Shown piece after piece: positions 48,199 through 57,509 of a stretch of 64,000 nucleotides of DNA. Origin of the DNA: Planctomycetota bacterium (lineage in GTDB: Bacteria; Planctomycetota; Phycisphaerae; Sedimentisphaerales; Anaerohalosphaeraceae); NCBI GenBank assembly GCA_016873215.1, contig VGXU01000003.1:1-64000 (forward strand), written 5' to 3'. How positions within the stretch are numbered: position 1 is the first letter of the stretch; every line of letters begins with the position of its first letter. Position numbers and translations under genes: made by a program. The notes under the pieces are model-generated. The model worked only from the letters and a program-made list of their open reading frames with translations. It ran no database searches and was not told the origin of the DNA.

Positions 48199-48320
48199 TC
48201 TTTATGACTCCTCATTGGGTCTGGATTTCAAGGTAGTCGAAACTCCACCGTTTCTTTTAACCCGCTCGCAGGCGGGACAACCTCGTAAATCTCGGTAATT
48301 TTTTCTATCCTTTAATCCGC

Positions 48321-48854
48321 TTATGCGGCTTCTTTTTCTTTTTTCTCGATTAGACTCTTCACGCAGCCCGCAATCACCCGGCTCGGCGCCAGCACGGCAC
48401 CCACAACCCTGGCACCCGGAGCCATCGCGGCACCCGCAATCTGCCCCTGCAGTTCGGCTCGCGTGGGCATCTTCGAAAGCAACGCGGCGGCTTTCTCGTC
48501 CAGAACTTCGCCCTCTACATACGCCCCGCGAACCACCAGGATGTCTTTTTTCTTGTGAACCCAGATGTCCATTTCCTTGGCGACATCAACCACACTGTCG
48601 CCGCCAAAGACTACCGTACACGGTCCGGCTTCGAACAGACGAGCGGCGGCGGGATGGCCGAGACTTTCCATCGTTTTACGTATCAGACTGTTCTTGACCA
48701 CCATCATGCGGATGCCCTTGTGTTTCAGCTCGCCGCGAATAATGTTGTTGTCAATTCCACTGATACCAATGGTCTGCATCACCAGAAACGAGTCAACACC
48801 TGCAAAGCGTTTTTCGTATTCCTTCTGAACCAATCCTTTTACGTAATAACTCAT
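48321..48854 (-). CDS. rplJ: 50S ribosomal protein L10 (uL10)
   Basis: Stalk base that binds L12 dimers. The 177 residues show MRMMVVKNSLIRKTMESL-like core (IRMMVVKNSL), GPCTVVFGGDS and the helical L12-binding tail. The gap from rplA is only 42 bp, with no room for an E. coli-type L10 leader. Confidence 0.95.
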   Translation of the reverse strand: MSYYVKGLVQKEYEKRFAGVDSFLVMQTIGISGIDNNIIRGELKHKGIRMMVVKNSLIRKTMESLGHPAAARLFEAGPCTVVFGGDSVVDVAKEMDIWVHKKKDILVVRGAYVEGEVLDEKAAALLSKMPTRAELQGQIAGAAMAPGARVVGAVLAPSRVIAGCVKSLIEKKEKEAA

Positions 48855-48896
48855 AATGACCTCGTTATCAAAAAAGGCCCGCTGGGCCGTTGTTGT

Positions 48897-49577
48897 TTAT
48901 ATTCCCGACAATTCCAACTGCACACCCGGACTCATGGTCGCCGCCAGGCTGATTTTCTTAATGTAGGTTCCCTTGACCGACGACGGTTTCATTCTTTTAA
49001 TATGGTCGATAAAGGCTCCGATATTTTCGGCCAGCTTATTTTCATCAAAACTGAGCTTTCCGACCACCGCGTGAACATTTCCGCCGGTGTCATTGCGGAA
49101 TTCCACCTTGCCTGCCGCAAATTCCTTCACCGCCGTCACCACATCCGCCGTCACGGTACCGTTTTTGGGAGAAGGCATTTTCCCCTGCGGACCCAAAACT
49201 TTGCCAAGCTTGCCGACTTTGCCCATGATTTTCGGCGACGCGACAGCCACATCAAAATCAAACCAGCCATCGTTTATTTTTTTGATCAGGTCGTCAACCC
49301 CGGCTTCGACGGCTCCGGCCGCTTTGGCGGCGTCGGCGTCTTCGCAAAACGCGATAACCCGGCGGGCCTTTCCAATCCCGTGCGGAAGACTCAGTGCGCC
49401 GCGAATCGCCTGGTCCGCCAGTTTGGTGTCGATACCCATAAATATCGCGATATTGACACTCTGATCAAATTTCGTCGATGCGAAAGATTTCAGTTTCTTG
49501 ACCGCCAGTTCGAGCGACAGTGGTTCCACGACCGCCTTTTTGGCGTCGTTGTTATATCGTTTACTTCGTTTTTTCAT
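48897..49577 (-). CDS. rplA: 50S ribosomal protein L1 (uL1)
   Basis: L1-stalk protein that moves the E-site tRNA. The 226 residues include KFDQSVNIAIFMGIDTKLAD, LPHGIGK and the signature GKVGKLGKVLGPQGKMPSPK. In E. coli L1 represses rplKA translation; no binding site was identified here. Confidence 0.97.
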   Translation of the reverse strand: MKKRSKRYNNDAKKAVVEPLSLELAVKKLKSFASTKFDQSVNIAIFMGIDTKLADQAIRGALSLPHGIGKARRVIAFCEDADAAKAAGAVEAGVDDLIKKINDGWFDFDVAVASPKIMGKVGKLGKVLGPQGKMPSPKNGTVTADVVTAVKEFAAGKVEFRNDTGGNVHAVVGKLSFDENKLAENIGAFIDHIKRMKPSSVKGTYIKKISLAATMSPGVQLELSGI

Positions 49578-49669
49578 TTTTTTCCTCGCGAAATAACGTC
49601 TTTTTTTTCGCTCCCACTGTTCCGCCGTGGTTAGCGTTTTTGTATTCTCAACGACAAACTGCGATTGTT

Positions 49670-50095
49670 CTAATCAACTACTTCAATGCCCATACTTCGC
49701 GCCGTACCCATGATAATCCGATCGGCGTTTTCCATGTCGTAGGCGTTCAGGTCCTTAATTTTGGTCTGCGCGATTTTGCGAATCTGGGCCTTGGTCACCT
49801 TTCCGACTTTTTCTTTGTTCGGAGTGCCGCTGCCTTGCGCGATACCGGCTTCCATTTTCAGAAGCACAGACGCCGGAGGGCTTTTAATAATAAAGGTGAA
49901 GCTGCGGTCGCTATAGACCGAGATTTCAACCGGCACAATGGTGCCATTAAACTCCTTTGTGCGTTCGTTAAATTGCGTGACGAACTGGCCGATATTGACG
50001 CCATGCTGGCCCAGTGCCGGACCAATCGGCGGCGCAGGCGTGGCTTTTCCGCCCGGAGCCTGCAGTTTAATGACTTTTGTAAGTTCTTTTGCCAT
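49670..50095 (-). CDS. rplK: 50S ribosomal protein L11 (uL11)
   Basis: GTPase-centre protein. The 141 residues show [38 protein letters not shown] and the C-terminal [14 protein letters not shown]. Confidence 0.97.
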   Translation of the reverse strand: MAKELTKVIKLQAPGGKATPAPPIGPALGQHGVNIGQFVTQFNERTKEFNGTIVPVEISVYSDRSFTFIIKSPPASVLLKMEAGIAQGSGTPNKEKVGKVTKAQIRKIAQTKIKDLNAYDMENADRIIMGTARSMGIEVVD

Positions 50096-50128
50096 AATGA
50101 CCCAGCCTCAGTTATTCAGTTATTACGA

Positions 50129-50668
50129 TTATACCTTTTCAATCTGCCAGTATTCAATATCCAGCGGCGTGCTGCGGCCGAAAATCGTTACAATGACACG
50201 AACGACGCCGCGCTGCTCATCGATGGAATCCACCACGCCTTCAAAATTCTCAAACGCCCCTTCCCGAATCTTGACCACATCGCCCTTGACAAATTCCACG
50301 CGAATATTCGGCGTATCCTCGGGCTTTTCCGCTTCCTTGAGCATCTTGGCCACGTCGGTGTCCCGCATGGGAGTCGGCACGCCTTCCGTACCGATGAAGT
50401 CGCCAACGCCCATCGTTTCCTTGATGATAAACCACACCTCATCCGGGATTCGCCCGTCTTCCTTGGACTGCATTTCCATGAATACATAGCCGGGATACAG
50501 CTTGCGTTTAAGCACTCGCTGCTTTCCCGCTCGAATCCGTTTAATCTGCTCCGTCGGAACAATAATCCGGCCTACGCTTTTGACCCCTTCCACTTCCATT
50601 TTGTGGGCCAGCGTGTCCCGAACCTGCTCTTCTTTATTGGATGCCACTCGCAAGACATACCATTGCAT
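50129..50668 (-). CDS. nusG: transcription termination/antitermination protein NusG
   Basis: Elongation factor that links RNA polymerase to the ribosome or Rho. The 179 residues have the NGN domain (MQWYVLRVASNKEEQV, RKLYPGYVFMEM) and a C-terminal KOW (FVKGDVVKIREGAFENFEGV). Order secE-nusG-rplK is standard. Confidence 0.97.
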   Translation of the reverse strand: MQWYVLRVASNKEEQVRDTLAHKMEVEGVKSVGRIIVPTEQIKRIRAGKQRVLKRKLYPGYVFMEMQSKEDGRIPDEVWFIIKETMGVGDFIGTEGVPTPMRDTDVAKMLKEAEKPEDTPNIRVEFVKGDVVKIREGAFENFEGVVDSIDEQRGVVRVIVTIFGRSTPLDIEYWQIEKV

Positions 50669-50707
50669 ATCTATGAATCCTCAGGTGTTCCGAAAGGACT
50701 TTCTATT

Positions 50708-51094
50708 TTAATAAAGACCGATCTTCTGGAAAAACAAAACGAACAACCAGTCCACCACCGCCAGCATAATCGCCATAGCCAGCATCACAAAAATAACAAC
50801 GGTGGTTGAGGCCGTCAGTTCTTTGCGCGTGGACCAACTGACTTTCTTGATTTCACCTTCCGAGGCAATCAGAAAATCCGCGACGGACGGTTTATTCATC
50901 ACCCACGCAATCAGCCCTCCAATGACCACACACAGGCCGAACGGCACCAGCGTCTCCACCCAGAGATTGCCCAGCGGCTGCAGTTTTTGATTCAGTACAA
51001 AGCAACCATACGCCGCAATCACAAACACCCCGATCGCCACGCCCAGCCGCGTGTTTTTAGCCTGTCCTTGTTTATAAATCCTGCTTAGATTCAT
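50708..51094 (-). CDS. secE: protein translocase subunit SecE
   Basis: Clamp subunit of the Sec channel. The 128-residue product is the longer three-helix form: two extra N-terminal membrane segments, then the conserved amphipathic helix and last helix (IKKVSWSTRKELTASTTVVI). Position before nusG supports the call. Confidence 0.93.
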   Translation of the reverse strand: MNLSRIYKQGQAKNTRLGVAIGVFVIAAYGCFVLNQKLQPLGNLWVETLVPFGLCVVIGGLIAWVMNKPSVADFLIASEGEIKKVSWSTRKELTASTTVVIFVMLAMAIMLAVVDWLFVLFFQKIGLY

Positions 51095-51211
51095 AGTCGT
51101 TCTTTTCGTGACTTCCTGTTTTTTTACTTGTCTGTGATTTCGGCGCTTCCGGGAGACACTTCATCCCTCGCGTTTTTTATGCGGGATAAGTTCCCTCGGT
51201 CGGCCCCACAC

Positions 51212-51285
51212 CAGGCCAGGAGGGAATCGAACCCCCAACCTGCGGTTTTGGAGACCGCCGCTCTACCAAATTAAGCTACTGGCCT
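51212..51285 (-). tRNA. tRNA-Trp (CCA)
   Basis: A 74-nt cloverleaf: acceptor AGGCCAG/CTGGCCT, anticodon arm GCGGT-CTCCAAA-ACCGC with anticodon CCA, T-loop TTCGATT, discriminator G73. It lies 7 bp after the rpmG stop and before secE, the widespread arrangement, and is probably cut from the shared transcript. Confidence 0.96.
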
Positions 51286-51292
51286 AAACGGG

Positions 51293-51460
51293 TCACTTCC
51301 TGCGTATTTTGTGAATAGTACGTTTACGTTCACGCTTACAGAACTTTTTCAGTTCAATCTTGGGGGTACCACCCTGCACATTGACTTCGGTACGGTAATT
51401 CCTATCACCGCAGTCTTTGCATTCCAGCCATACCCATTCTCGTTTTTGTGCTTTCGCCAT
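51293..51460 (-). CDS. rpmG: 50S ribosomal protein L33 (bL33)
   Basis: Small E-site protein of 55 residues starting MAKAQKREWVWLECKDCGDR. One CxxC pair (CKDC) is kept but the second has only a single cysteine (KKFCKRERK), so full zinc binding is doubtful. The ATG at 51460 is preferred to an upstream one that adds eight residues. It follows tuf and precedes tRNA-Trp. Confidence 0.93.
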   Translation of the reverse strand: MAKAQKREWVWLECKDCGDRNYRTEVNVQGGTPKIELKKFCKRERKRTIHKIRRK

Positions 51461-51520
51461 ACAGCCTAACCCTTGTACAAACAATCCCTTTATCGGCAGT
51501 CCAACCGAAAAGGATAGAAT

Positions 51521-51542
51521 GGGGCGCCGCAGGCGGCGCCCC
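51521..51542 (-). terminator. strong hairpin between tuf and rpmG, possible attenuator
   Basis: GGGGCGCCGC (51521-51530) and GCGGCGCCCC (51533-51542) form a perfect 10-bp stem. On the minus strand it is followed by ATTCTATCCTTTTC, only partly T-rich, so termination should be incomplete. It could set a high tuf to rpmG-secE ratio or protect the tuf mRNA end. Confidence 0.55.
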
Positions 51543-51571
51543 GCTTTATTTCACTTTAAAAGTTGCTGTCC

Positions 51572-52798
51572 TTAGCCGAGAATCTTGGTCACAACACCGG
51601 CACCAACGGTTCTGCCGCCTTCGCGGATGGCGAAGCGAACACCTTCTTCCATCGCGATCTTTGAGATAATTTCGGCTTCCATTTCGATGTTGTCGCCCGG
51701 CATACACATCTCAACCGGTTTGCCTTCACGGCTGCGAATCGCAGTAATGGCGCCGGTCACGTCGGTCGTGCGGAAGAAGAACTGGGGACGATACCCCGGG
51801 AAGAACGGCGTATGGCGACCGCCTTCCTCTTTCGTCAACACGTACACTTCCGCGTTGAATTTGGTGTGCGGAGTTATCGAACCGGTCTTGGCCAGAACCA
51901 TACCGCGTTCCAGGTCTTTCTTTTCCACGCCGCGGAGCAGCAGGCCGACATTATCGCCCGCCTGACCCTGGTCGAGGGTCTTATTGAACATTTCCACGCC
52001 GGTCACGACCGTCTTGCGAGTTTGATCCATCAAACCAACGATTTCCACTTCATCGCCGACTTTCACGATACCGCGTTCGATACGGCCGGTGCCGACCGTA
52101 CCGCGGCCCTTAATACTGAACACATCTTCTACCGGCATCAGGAATGGCTTGTCAACTTCACGCTGCGGAATCGGAATATACGCATCCATCGCCTTGAGCA
52201 GGTCTTTAATCGGCTGGCAGGCCGGGTCGTCGGCTTTTTCCGTTTTCATTGCGGTAACCGCAACGCCGCGAATGATCGGCGTATCGTCGCCCGGGAAATC
52301 GTACTTGTTCAACAGGTCACGGACTTCCATTTCTACCAGGTCGATCAATTCCGGATCGTCAACCAAATCGACTTTATTGAGGAACACCACAATTTTGGGT
52401 ACATTGACCTGACGGGCCAGAAGGATATGCTCGCGGGTCTGGGGCATGGGACCGTCGTATGCACTGATGACTAATATCGCACCATCCATCTGAGCGGCGC
52501 CGGTAATCATGTTCTTAACATAGTCGGCGTGACCGGGACAGTCCACGTGAGCATAGTGCCGGGCTTCCGATTCATATTCGACGTGTGCCGTTGCAATGGT
52601 CAGAATTTTCGTATCATCACGACGGCCCTGTGATTCGGATGCCTTGGCGATATCATCATACGATTTGAATTTGGACAGACCCATCAACTCCGCCACTTTG
52701 GTAATCGCTGCTGTCAGCGTAGTCTTGCCATGGTCCACGTGCCCAATCGTCCCAACGTTGACATGGGGTTTTTTTCTTACAAATGTTTCTTTCGCCAT
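51572..52798 (-). CDS. tuf: elongation factor Tu with an unusual switch I
   Basis: GTPase that brings aminoacyl-tRNA to the ribosome. The 408 residues have P-loop GHVDHGKT (19-26), DCPGH (87-91), NKVD near 142 and all three domains to VVTKILG. Switch I differs: the EEKxRGITI effector loop of most bacteria is replaced by [20 protein letters not shown] (56-75) with a five-residue insertion, keeping the magnesium-binding threonine (T67). From memory a similar loop occurs in Rhodopirellula EF-Tu. The gene lies between tRNA-Thr and rpmG. Confidence 0.97.
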   Translation of the reverse strand: MAKETFVRKKPHVNVGTIGHVDHGKTTLTAAITKVAELMGLSKFKSYDDIAKASESQGRRDDTKILTIATAHVEYESEARHYAHVDCPGHADYVKNMITGAAQMDGAILVISAYDGPMPQTREHILLARQVNVPKIVVFLNKVDLVDDPELIDLVEMEVRDLLNKYDFPGDDTPIIRGVAVTAMKTEKADDPACQPIKDLLKAMDAYIPIPQREVDKPFLMPVEDVFSIKGRGTVGTGRIERGIVKVGDEVEIVGLMDQTRKTVVTGVEMFNKTLDQGQAGDNVGLLLRGVEKKDLERGMVLAKTGSITPHTKFNAEVYVLTKEEGGRHTPFFPGYRPQFFFRTTDVTGAITAIRSREGKPVEMCMPGDNIEMEAEIISKIAMEEGVRFAIREGGRTVGAGVVTKILG

Positions 52799-52941
52799 GT
52801 GTCCATAACCTCCTGATATTCCTGAATTTTCGTTCTTTACCGTTTTTTCCGTTTATAATTCTGTATCGTTTCCGCCAACGCAGCCGGCGATTTCCTTTTA
52901 TACCGCTACCGTCAGTCCCGTCGGCTACGCTGATGCGCCTC

Positions 52942-53014
<73 letters not shown>

Positions 53015-53175
53015 GAAGAATTTCCTATTCGCTCTGGCCTGTTCCACCGTGACTTCCTGTGTCTCAACGTTGAAAAGGCTTTATTTACCACATTCAAATA
53101 GGAATCACTTTTTTTCCACTCTACCACAAAAAATGGAAACAGGGACTCCCTGCCGATGCCTCTATAGAAAGAGGG

Positions 53176-53204
53176 AGTATATATCCCTCACTATAAGACT
53201 GCAA
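53176..53204 (-). promoter_or_regulatory. promoter of the tRNA-Thr-tuf operon with an overlapping palindrome
   Basis: On the minus strand TTGCAG (53204-53199), a 17-base spacer and TATACT (53181-53176). GAGGGA and TCCCTC arms flank the -10 box symmetrically (about 53171-53189), which could be an operator or a start-site hairpin. The leader to the tRNA is about 155 nt and holds a short CAGGG/CCCTG hairpin. Confidence 0.7.
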
Positions 53205-53264
53205 ACAGAAAAATGGAAAAAATAAAAATTTTTCTATAGAAGACATGCTTTTATTGTGGACATT

Positions 53265-53282
53265 AAGTGTATTACTACACTT
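53265..53282. repeat. perfect inverted repeat after the HEAT gene
   Basis: AAGTGTA and TACACTT flank TTAC, 20 bp after the HEAT-repeat gene stop. No T-run follows on either strand. It may be an operator for the tuf promoter 60 bp away or a 3' stabilising hairpin. Confidence 0.45.
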
Positions 53283-53302
53283 GATATACGAAATATACGT
53301 TT

Positions 53303-55552
53303 CTATCCTTCTTTAACTGGTTTTGGAACGGTACTCAACGTCAACAGCCCTCGCCATTGTTCCAGTTTTTCCTGCCACCAGCTCTGTTCTGAATTGATCG
53401 GCACTTCTGCCAATGCCTCCAGAAGAGTTTTCTTGTCTTCCATGGAAGTTTTCTCGGAAACGAAATACGCTTCTATCATTTCCAGCATATCCGAGGTTTG
53501 GGTAAGCAGATTCCGTTTTAGTCGCTCACTGATCACGGCTGCCGTTTGTGTAAATTGTCGGAGCTGCAAATAGGCCTCTATGGCGTAATTGTCGGTTTGA
53601 CGCAGTGCGTTTTGAGCATATTCTTTGCCGCCGTCTTTACGTGCCAATTTATCGCGATAGACAACAACCTGCTCATACTGCCCTTTATTCCAATACCCTT
53701 TTAACAACCGAACCTGCAAGTCACACAATAAAGACTCCTCTTTTTGCGCCGCCGCTTTCTGCTCCGCCAGCTCCAGTAATTCCACGGCTTGACCGGCTAT
53801 GGCGGGGTTTTGTTCCATTCGACCCGCCCAGTTGGCAATCACACCGGCATCCTGGCGCTGCAAAATAGCCACGATGGACCGCCAGGCGGATTCGCTTTGA
53901 CCATTTGAGCCAAGCAGGGCACTAAGCCACTCGAGGTCATCGGCTGTCCCCACTTGCCCCGCCAGTTCAATTACGATCAGTCGTACTGCCGGACTGCCGT
54001 CAGACTGAAGTTTCAACTCCCGAAATAACGGCATTGCCGCCGTTTTGTCGGCGTTGACCACCCCTGTCGCCGCGGCCTGTCGAACCAGATTATTCTCATC
54101 GTAAGTACGCAGTGTTTCGACAAATACGTTATTGTACAGTTTGCCGGCCTCTAATTTCAGGCCGCCTTGTCCGCAAAGCCGCGCCATAGCGGTCAGCAGT
54201 TCCCCGCGAATGGGACCTTTTCTTTGCGTCTCCGCGGTATAACGCTCCAGGATAACCCGCAGGTAATGCTCATTCTCTTTGGGCGTCAGTCCATCCAGTT
54301 CCAGCAGTTTTCGCAGGACTTCCACGCCTTTCCTGGCTGTTTCGGAATCTTCTTTTGAAGTATAGCTTTCCGCAATTTGCATGGTCTGCGTTTTGATTTC
54401 CGCCGGCAATGTGATTTTGGAGCCGGGTGAGAACGCGAAAAAGCACGCCTCCCCCAGCGCTTCAAAAATCGCTACGGCCACCTGGGGGTCCGTTTCTTCT
54501 TTATATCGGCTGATCAGTTTTTCCGCCGGGTTCAGAGCGCTCATTGTGCTGAGAACTCCCGCGGTAGCCATCCGAACCCGTCGATTTTCATCGGACAGCA
54601 GCATCAGCAGTTTGTCACGCAAACCCGCGGCCGATTCCGCGGGGTATCGCTGTAATTTATCCAGTGCCCACAACCGAATCGCCGGCATATCCGTCCCCAG
54701 CCGTTCCAGCAGATACGCAGTTTTTGCCGTCGTATCAAGAGGCTCAAATTCTTTGTCGAGAGCGCCGAGATATAGTTTTTGCCAGCGATCCCGTTCCGCC
54801 TGAATTTCACGCAGGCGGGTTTCCTGACGCAAAAGCCTTTCCCTGCGAATTTCCGTCGGGTCTTTTTGTTCGAGGTCTTTGAGGATTTTGTTCCAGACCT
54901 CTTTGCTCGTCCCCATCGGTACGCCAAACGATTCCTGCAGGGCCAACTCCGCCGCCCGGACAATTTCCGCATCCGGGTCATTCAGCAGCTCAATCAAATT
55001 TCGCAGCGCCTCCGGTTCTGGACGAATCTGAAAGACATAAATCACATTCAGACGTACTTGTTTTTCCGTCGCGGAGGATTGGACTAATTCCGAAAGCGGC
55101 CCGGCAATCTGATCGAACCGGAACACCAGCAGTGATTCAGCCGCCACGCGTGCCAGCAGCGCATCCGGATTTTTGACCGTTTCAATCAGGGGCATCAAAA
55201 AAACATCTAATGAGCCTGCCGCAGTACCCAGACTTCTGCCTCGAATCAGTGCCCGGCAGACGGCCATCCGCGCCATCGGGTTATCCTGAGCCGAAAGCGA
55301 CTGCAGCAGAATATCGACTGCCGCCGGGTCTTTGCGAATCAAAAGCCCCATCGCCGCGTCCAAACGAATCGCATCCGTCACCCCATGCAGCAGCGAGTCG
55401 CCATAAATGCGAAGCTGCCGGCTGCCTTCATCCTCTACGGCGGCTTTCTCCGCGTCCAACACCGGCGCATTGACATCCGCTCCCGCCGACCAAACCACAG
55501 ACGACAGAAATAACCCCATTAACAGAGTTATCAGACCCTGACCCGCTCGCAA
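53303..55552 (-). CDS. secreted HEAT-repeat protein
   Basis: A 749-residue protein with an N-terminal signal peptide (LITLLMGLFLSSVVWSAGAD) and a body of alpha-helical repeats of 35-40 residues. Examples are DAAMGLLIRKDPAAVDILLQ, IRLWALDKLQRYPAESAAGL and VRMATAGVLSTMSALNPAEK, as in HEAT/PBS-lyase repeats. A coiled stretch (EIRRERLLRQETRLREIQAERDRW, first 20 shown) lies near 225-245. Such proteins are protein-binding scaffolds; the partner is unknown. It is upstream of, and on the same strand as, the tuf operon, which has its own promoter. Confidence 0.75.
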   Translation of the reverse strand: MRAGQGLITLLMGLFLSSVVWSAGADVNAPVLDAEKAAVEDEGSRQLRIYGDSLLHGVTDAIRLDAAMGLLIRKDPAAVDILLQSLSAQDNPMARMAVCRALIRGRSLGTAAGSLDVFLMPLIETVKNPDALLARVAAESLLVFRFDQIAGPLSELVQSSATEKQVRLNVIYVFQIRPEPEALRNLIELLNDPDAEIVRAAELALQESFGVPMGTSKEVWNKILKDLEQKDPTEIRRERLLRQETRLREIQAERDRWQKLYLGALDKEFEPLDTTAKTAYLLERLGTDMPAIRLWALDKLQRYPAESAAGLRDKLLMLLSDENRRVRMATAGVLSTMSALNPAEKLISRYKEETDPQVAVAIFEALGEACFFAFSPGSKITLPAEIKTQTMQIAESYTSKEDSETARKGVEVLRKLLELDGLTPKENEHYLRVILERYTAETQRKGPIRGELLTAMARLCGQGGLKLEAGKLYNNVFVETLRTYDENNLVRQAAATGVVNADKTAAMPLFRELKLQSDGSPAVRLIVIELAGQVGTADDLEWLSALLGSNGQSESAWRSIVAILQRQDAGVIANWAGRMEQNPAIAGQAVELLELAEQKAAAQKEESLLCDLQVRLLKGYWNKGQYEQVVVYRDKLARKDGGKEYAQNALRQTDNYAIEAYLQLRQFTQTAAVISERLKRNLLTQTSDMLEMIEAYFVSEKTSMEDKKTLLEALAEVPINSEQSWWQEKLEQWRGLLTLSTVPKPVKEG

Positions 55553-56130
55553 AACTGTCTCCTTAATTTCGGCTCACTTGCCCTTTATAAGTACTTTTCG
55601 TCAATTCCAAACACATATCTTATTATAAAAAGTCAACCCGTCAAACTTTTCCATAGGTAAAGACGCTTTTTTCAACAAAAAAATTGCCCCTTTCTTTTTT
55701 CTACAGCCTCGTGGTGATTTTGTTCGGTAGTGAATTGTGAATTTGATTTGTTTAAAACAAAGTCAACTCCGCCGTGACGGGAAAAGGCTCCAAGGCGTAT
55801 CGGCCGTCAAACTTCCGCCGAGCAGCTCAAACAGATCGAGCCGGCCCCCGAATAGCCGCCGACAAACCCATAATAACGCACATTTAAGTTCAACCAAGCC
55901 GTGATTGGAAGCCAAAATCACGGCCTTTTTGATTTTTCGTCACATTTTTGACCCCTATCCAGTCTAAAATATGGATTAAATAATCCAAACAGAAATTTGT
56001 ACGGTTCAAGATAGCTATACGAGACACAGGACTTCATCTTAGTCATAAAAGATGAACATGGAAATATCTCCAAAAAAATATGATACCGGTGCTCTTCGCG
56101 CCTCTCATTCGAAAATAGCAACTTAACCTT
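55553..56130. other. gap with a possible gene remnant, no gene called
   Basis: No intact gene is supported in these 578 bp. On the minus strand a 52-codon frame from GTG (about 55926) to TGA near 55768 reads like protein (for example RRLFGGRLDLFELLGGSL). It has no good start and overlaps the terminator hairpin, so it may be a remnant. The region next to the HEAT gene (55560-55740) is AT-rich and should contain its promoter. 55935-56130 is AT-rich with no convincing frame. Confidence 0.35.
55898..55930 (+). terminator. intrinsic terminator on the plus strand without an obvious gene
   Basis: GCCGTGATT (55898-55906) pairs with AATCACGGC (55916-55924), then C and five T residues followed by GATTTTT. 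It would end a plus-strand transcript that starts somewhere in the 340 bp after the divergent HEAT gene. Confidence 0.7.
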
Positions 56131-56871
56131 TCATCGCCCGGCGGCCCATTGGATCGCCTGATGGAGCAGTTTGCTGTAGGCCGGGTGATTGTAAGCTTCG
56201 GAGCCGTGGCCAAGCTGGATGGTGCAGATCCGGGATTTTCGATAGAGCCTGGTCCAGCCGATTTCCTTCTGGCTTGCGGGCTGGTCGGTCGTCAGGAGAA
56301 GATGATTATCCGGTTCCAAGGAAAATCCCTTGTAGGCCTCATCCAGAATCGTAAAGTCATGCAAACCAGCCGTAATCGGATGATGTGTATCTGTGATATG
56401 CACCGGTATTTGTACATTTTCTTGATAGGTACTGCGCGGCCAAACTTTACCGTCTTCCTGCGTTTTGGCCAGGTAATACTTGACCCCGATGGTCTTTTTA
56501 TACTCCGGCCAATCCGAAAAGTTGGCCATGCTGTGGTGCAGGGCAACGACTCCGACCCCGCGGTCCAGTAAAGTTAGAAAATTTGCCCTGCGTTTGGCAG
56601 AAATATTCTGCGTCATATTGTAAAACACAATGACATCATAATCCCAGTTGGAAATATCCTCAAACACCTCGCTGTCATCCTTTAGTTCGAAAAGACGCCA
56701 TTGCGCCCCCAACATTTCATCAAACATGCCGACAAAGGACTGTTTATTAAAAGCATGGCCGCCGGTTACGACCAGGACTGAAACCGGTTTTTGTTTATGT
56801 TTGTTCATTGTGCACCCCCCTGCCAATACAAGAATCGCAATGACACATAAAACCAGCATTTTTCTTATCAT
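56131..56871 (-). CDS. ThuA-like domain lipoprotein
   Basis: A 246-residue protein with a lipoprotein signal (lipobox LAGGC, acylated C20). The ThuA/glutamine-amidotransferase-like fold follows: VSVLVVTGGHAFN, YDVIVFYNMTQNIS, GVGVVALHHSMANFSDWPEY and a C-terminal GHGSEAYNHPAYSKLLHQAI. ThuA-like proteins are abundant in planctomycetes and linked to sugar metabolism, but their reaction is not settled. The ATG overlaps the maf stop (ATGA), so the two are translationally coupled. Confidence 0.82.
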   Translation of the reverse strand: MIRKMLVLCVIAILVLAGGCTMNKHKQKPVSVLVVTGGHAFNKQSFVGMFDEMLGAQWRLFELKDDSEVFEDISNWDYDVIVFYNMTQNISAKRRANFLTLLDRGVGVVALHHSMANFSDWPEYKKTIGVKYYLAKTQEDGKVWPRSTYQENVQIPVHITDTHHPITAGLHDFTILDEAYKGFSLEPDNHLLLTTDQPASQKEIGWTRLYRKSRICTIQLGHGSEAYNHPAYSKLLHQAIQWAAGR

Positions 56872-57509
56872 AGGATATCTCCTGGTTTATTCAGTAATCC
56901 TGTTTGCCTCATTAAACTGTTATTGGCTCTAACGCCGTGTGACAGCAGAAGCTTTTCCACCAGTTCCATCGGCAGACCCATCACGTTGGTGAACGACCCT
57001 TCAATGCGCTCGACAAATTCATCCCCCGTTTCCTGAATGCCGTAAGCCCCCGCCTTGCCTTCCCATAACCCTCCGGCAATATGTTCGGCAATCTGCTGTT
57101 CGGTCAATTTCTTTGGATACACAATCGTCGTATCCGCCTGGACAATTTCAACTCCCTTCTTTTTCCAGACCAGCGCAATACCTGTAATCACCTTATGCGG
57201 CTTGCTGAACAGCATCCGCGTAATCCGCTCGGCGTCTTCGGCATCGGCGGGCTTGCCGATAATGTGCCCATCAAAATCCACCACCGTATCGGCCCCCAGC
57301 ACAGGCATATTCGCAAATCGCCCGGCCACATCCTTCGCCTTGGCCAAAGCGAGAATTCTACAATGTTCCTCAGAACTGACGCCGGCTCTTTCGAACGCCT
57401 CTTCGTCCACCTCCGACGGCTCGACGCGAAACATATAGCCCGCTTTCTCAAGCAATTCTTTTCGTCGCGGTGAGGCTGAAGCCAGGATAAATTGAATTTG
57501 ACTTTTCAT
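56868..57509 (-). CDS. maf: Maf-like nucleoside triphosphate pyrophosphatase
   Basis: Hydrolyses non-standard or modified nucleotides such as dTTP/UTP or m7GTP. The 213 residues show LASASPRRKELL, GADTVVDFDGHIIGKP and GKAGAYGIQETGDEFV, with the catalytic Asp in GADTVV. ATG 57509 overlaps the stop of the preceding gene (ATGA); upstream extension of the frame has no family residues. Confidence 0.93.
   Translation of the reverse strand: MKSQIQFILASASPRRKELLEKAGYMFRVEPSEVDEEAFERAGVSSEEHCRILALAKAKDVAGRFANMPVLGADTVVDFDGHIIGKPADAEDAERITRMLFSKPHKVITGIALVWKKKGVEIVQADTTIVYPKKLTEQQIAEHIAGGLWEGKAGAYGIQETGDEFVERIEGSFTNVMGLPMELVEKLLLSHGVRANNSLMRQTGLLNKPGDIL

Noticed and set aside
48855-48896. An L10-type leader before rplJ
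   Set aside because: Only 42 bp separate rplA and rplJ, too short for the known leader structure.
55918-56121. A 67-codon minus-strand frame before the ThuA-like gene region
   Set aside because: AT-rich, no ribosome site, no recognisable features, and it overlaps the plus-strand terminator.
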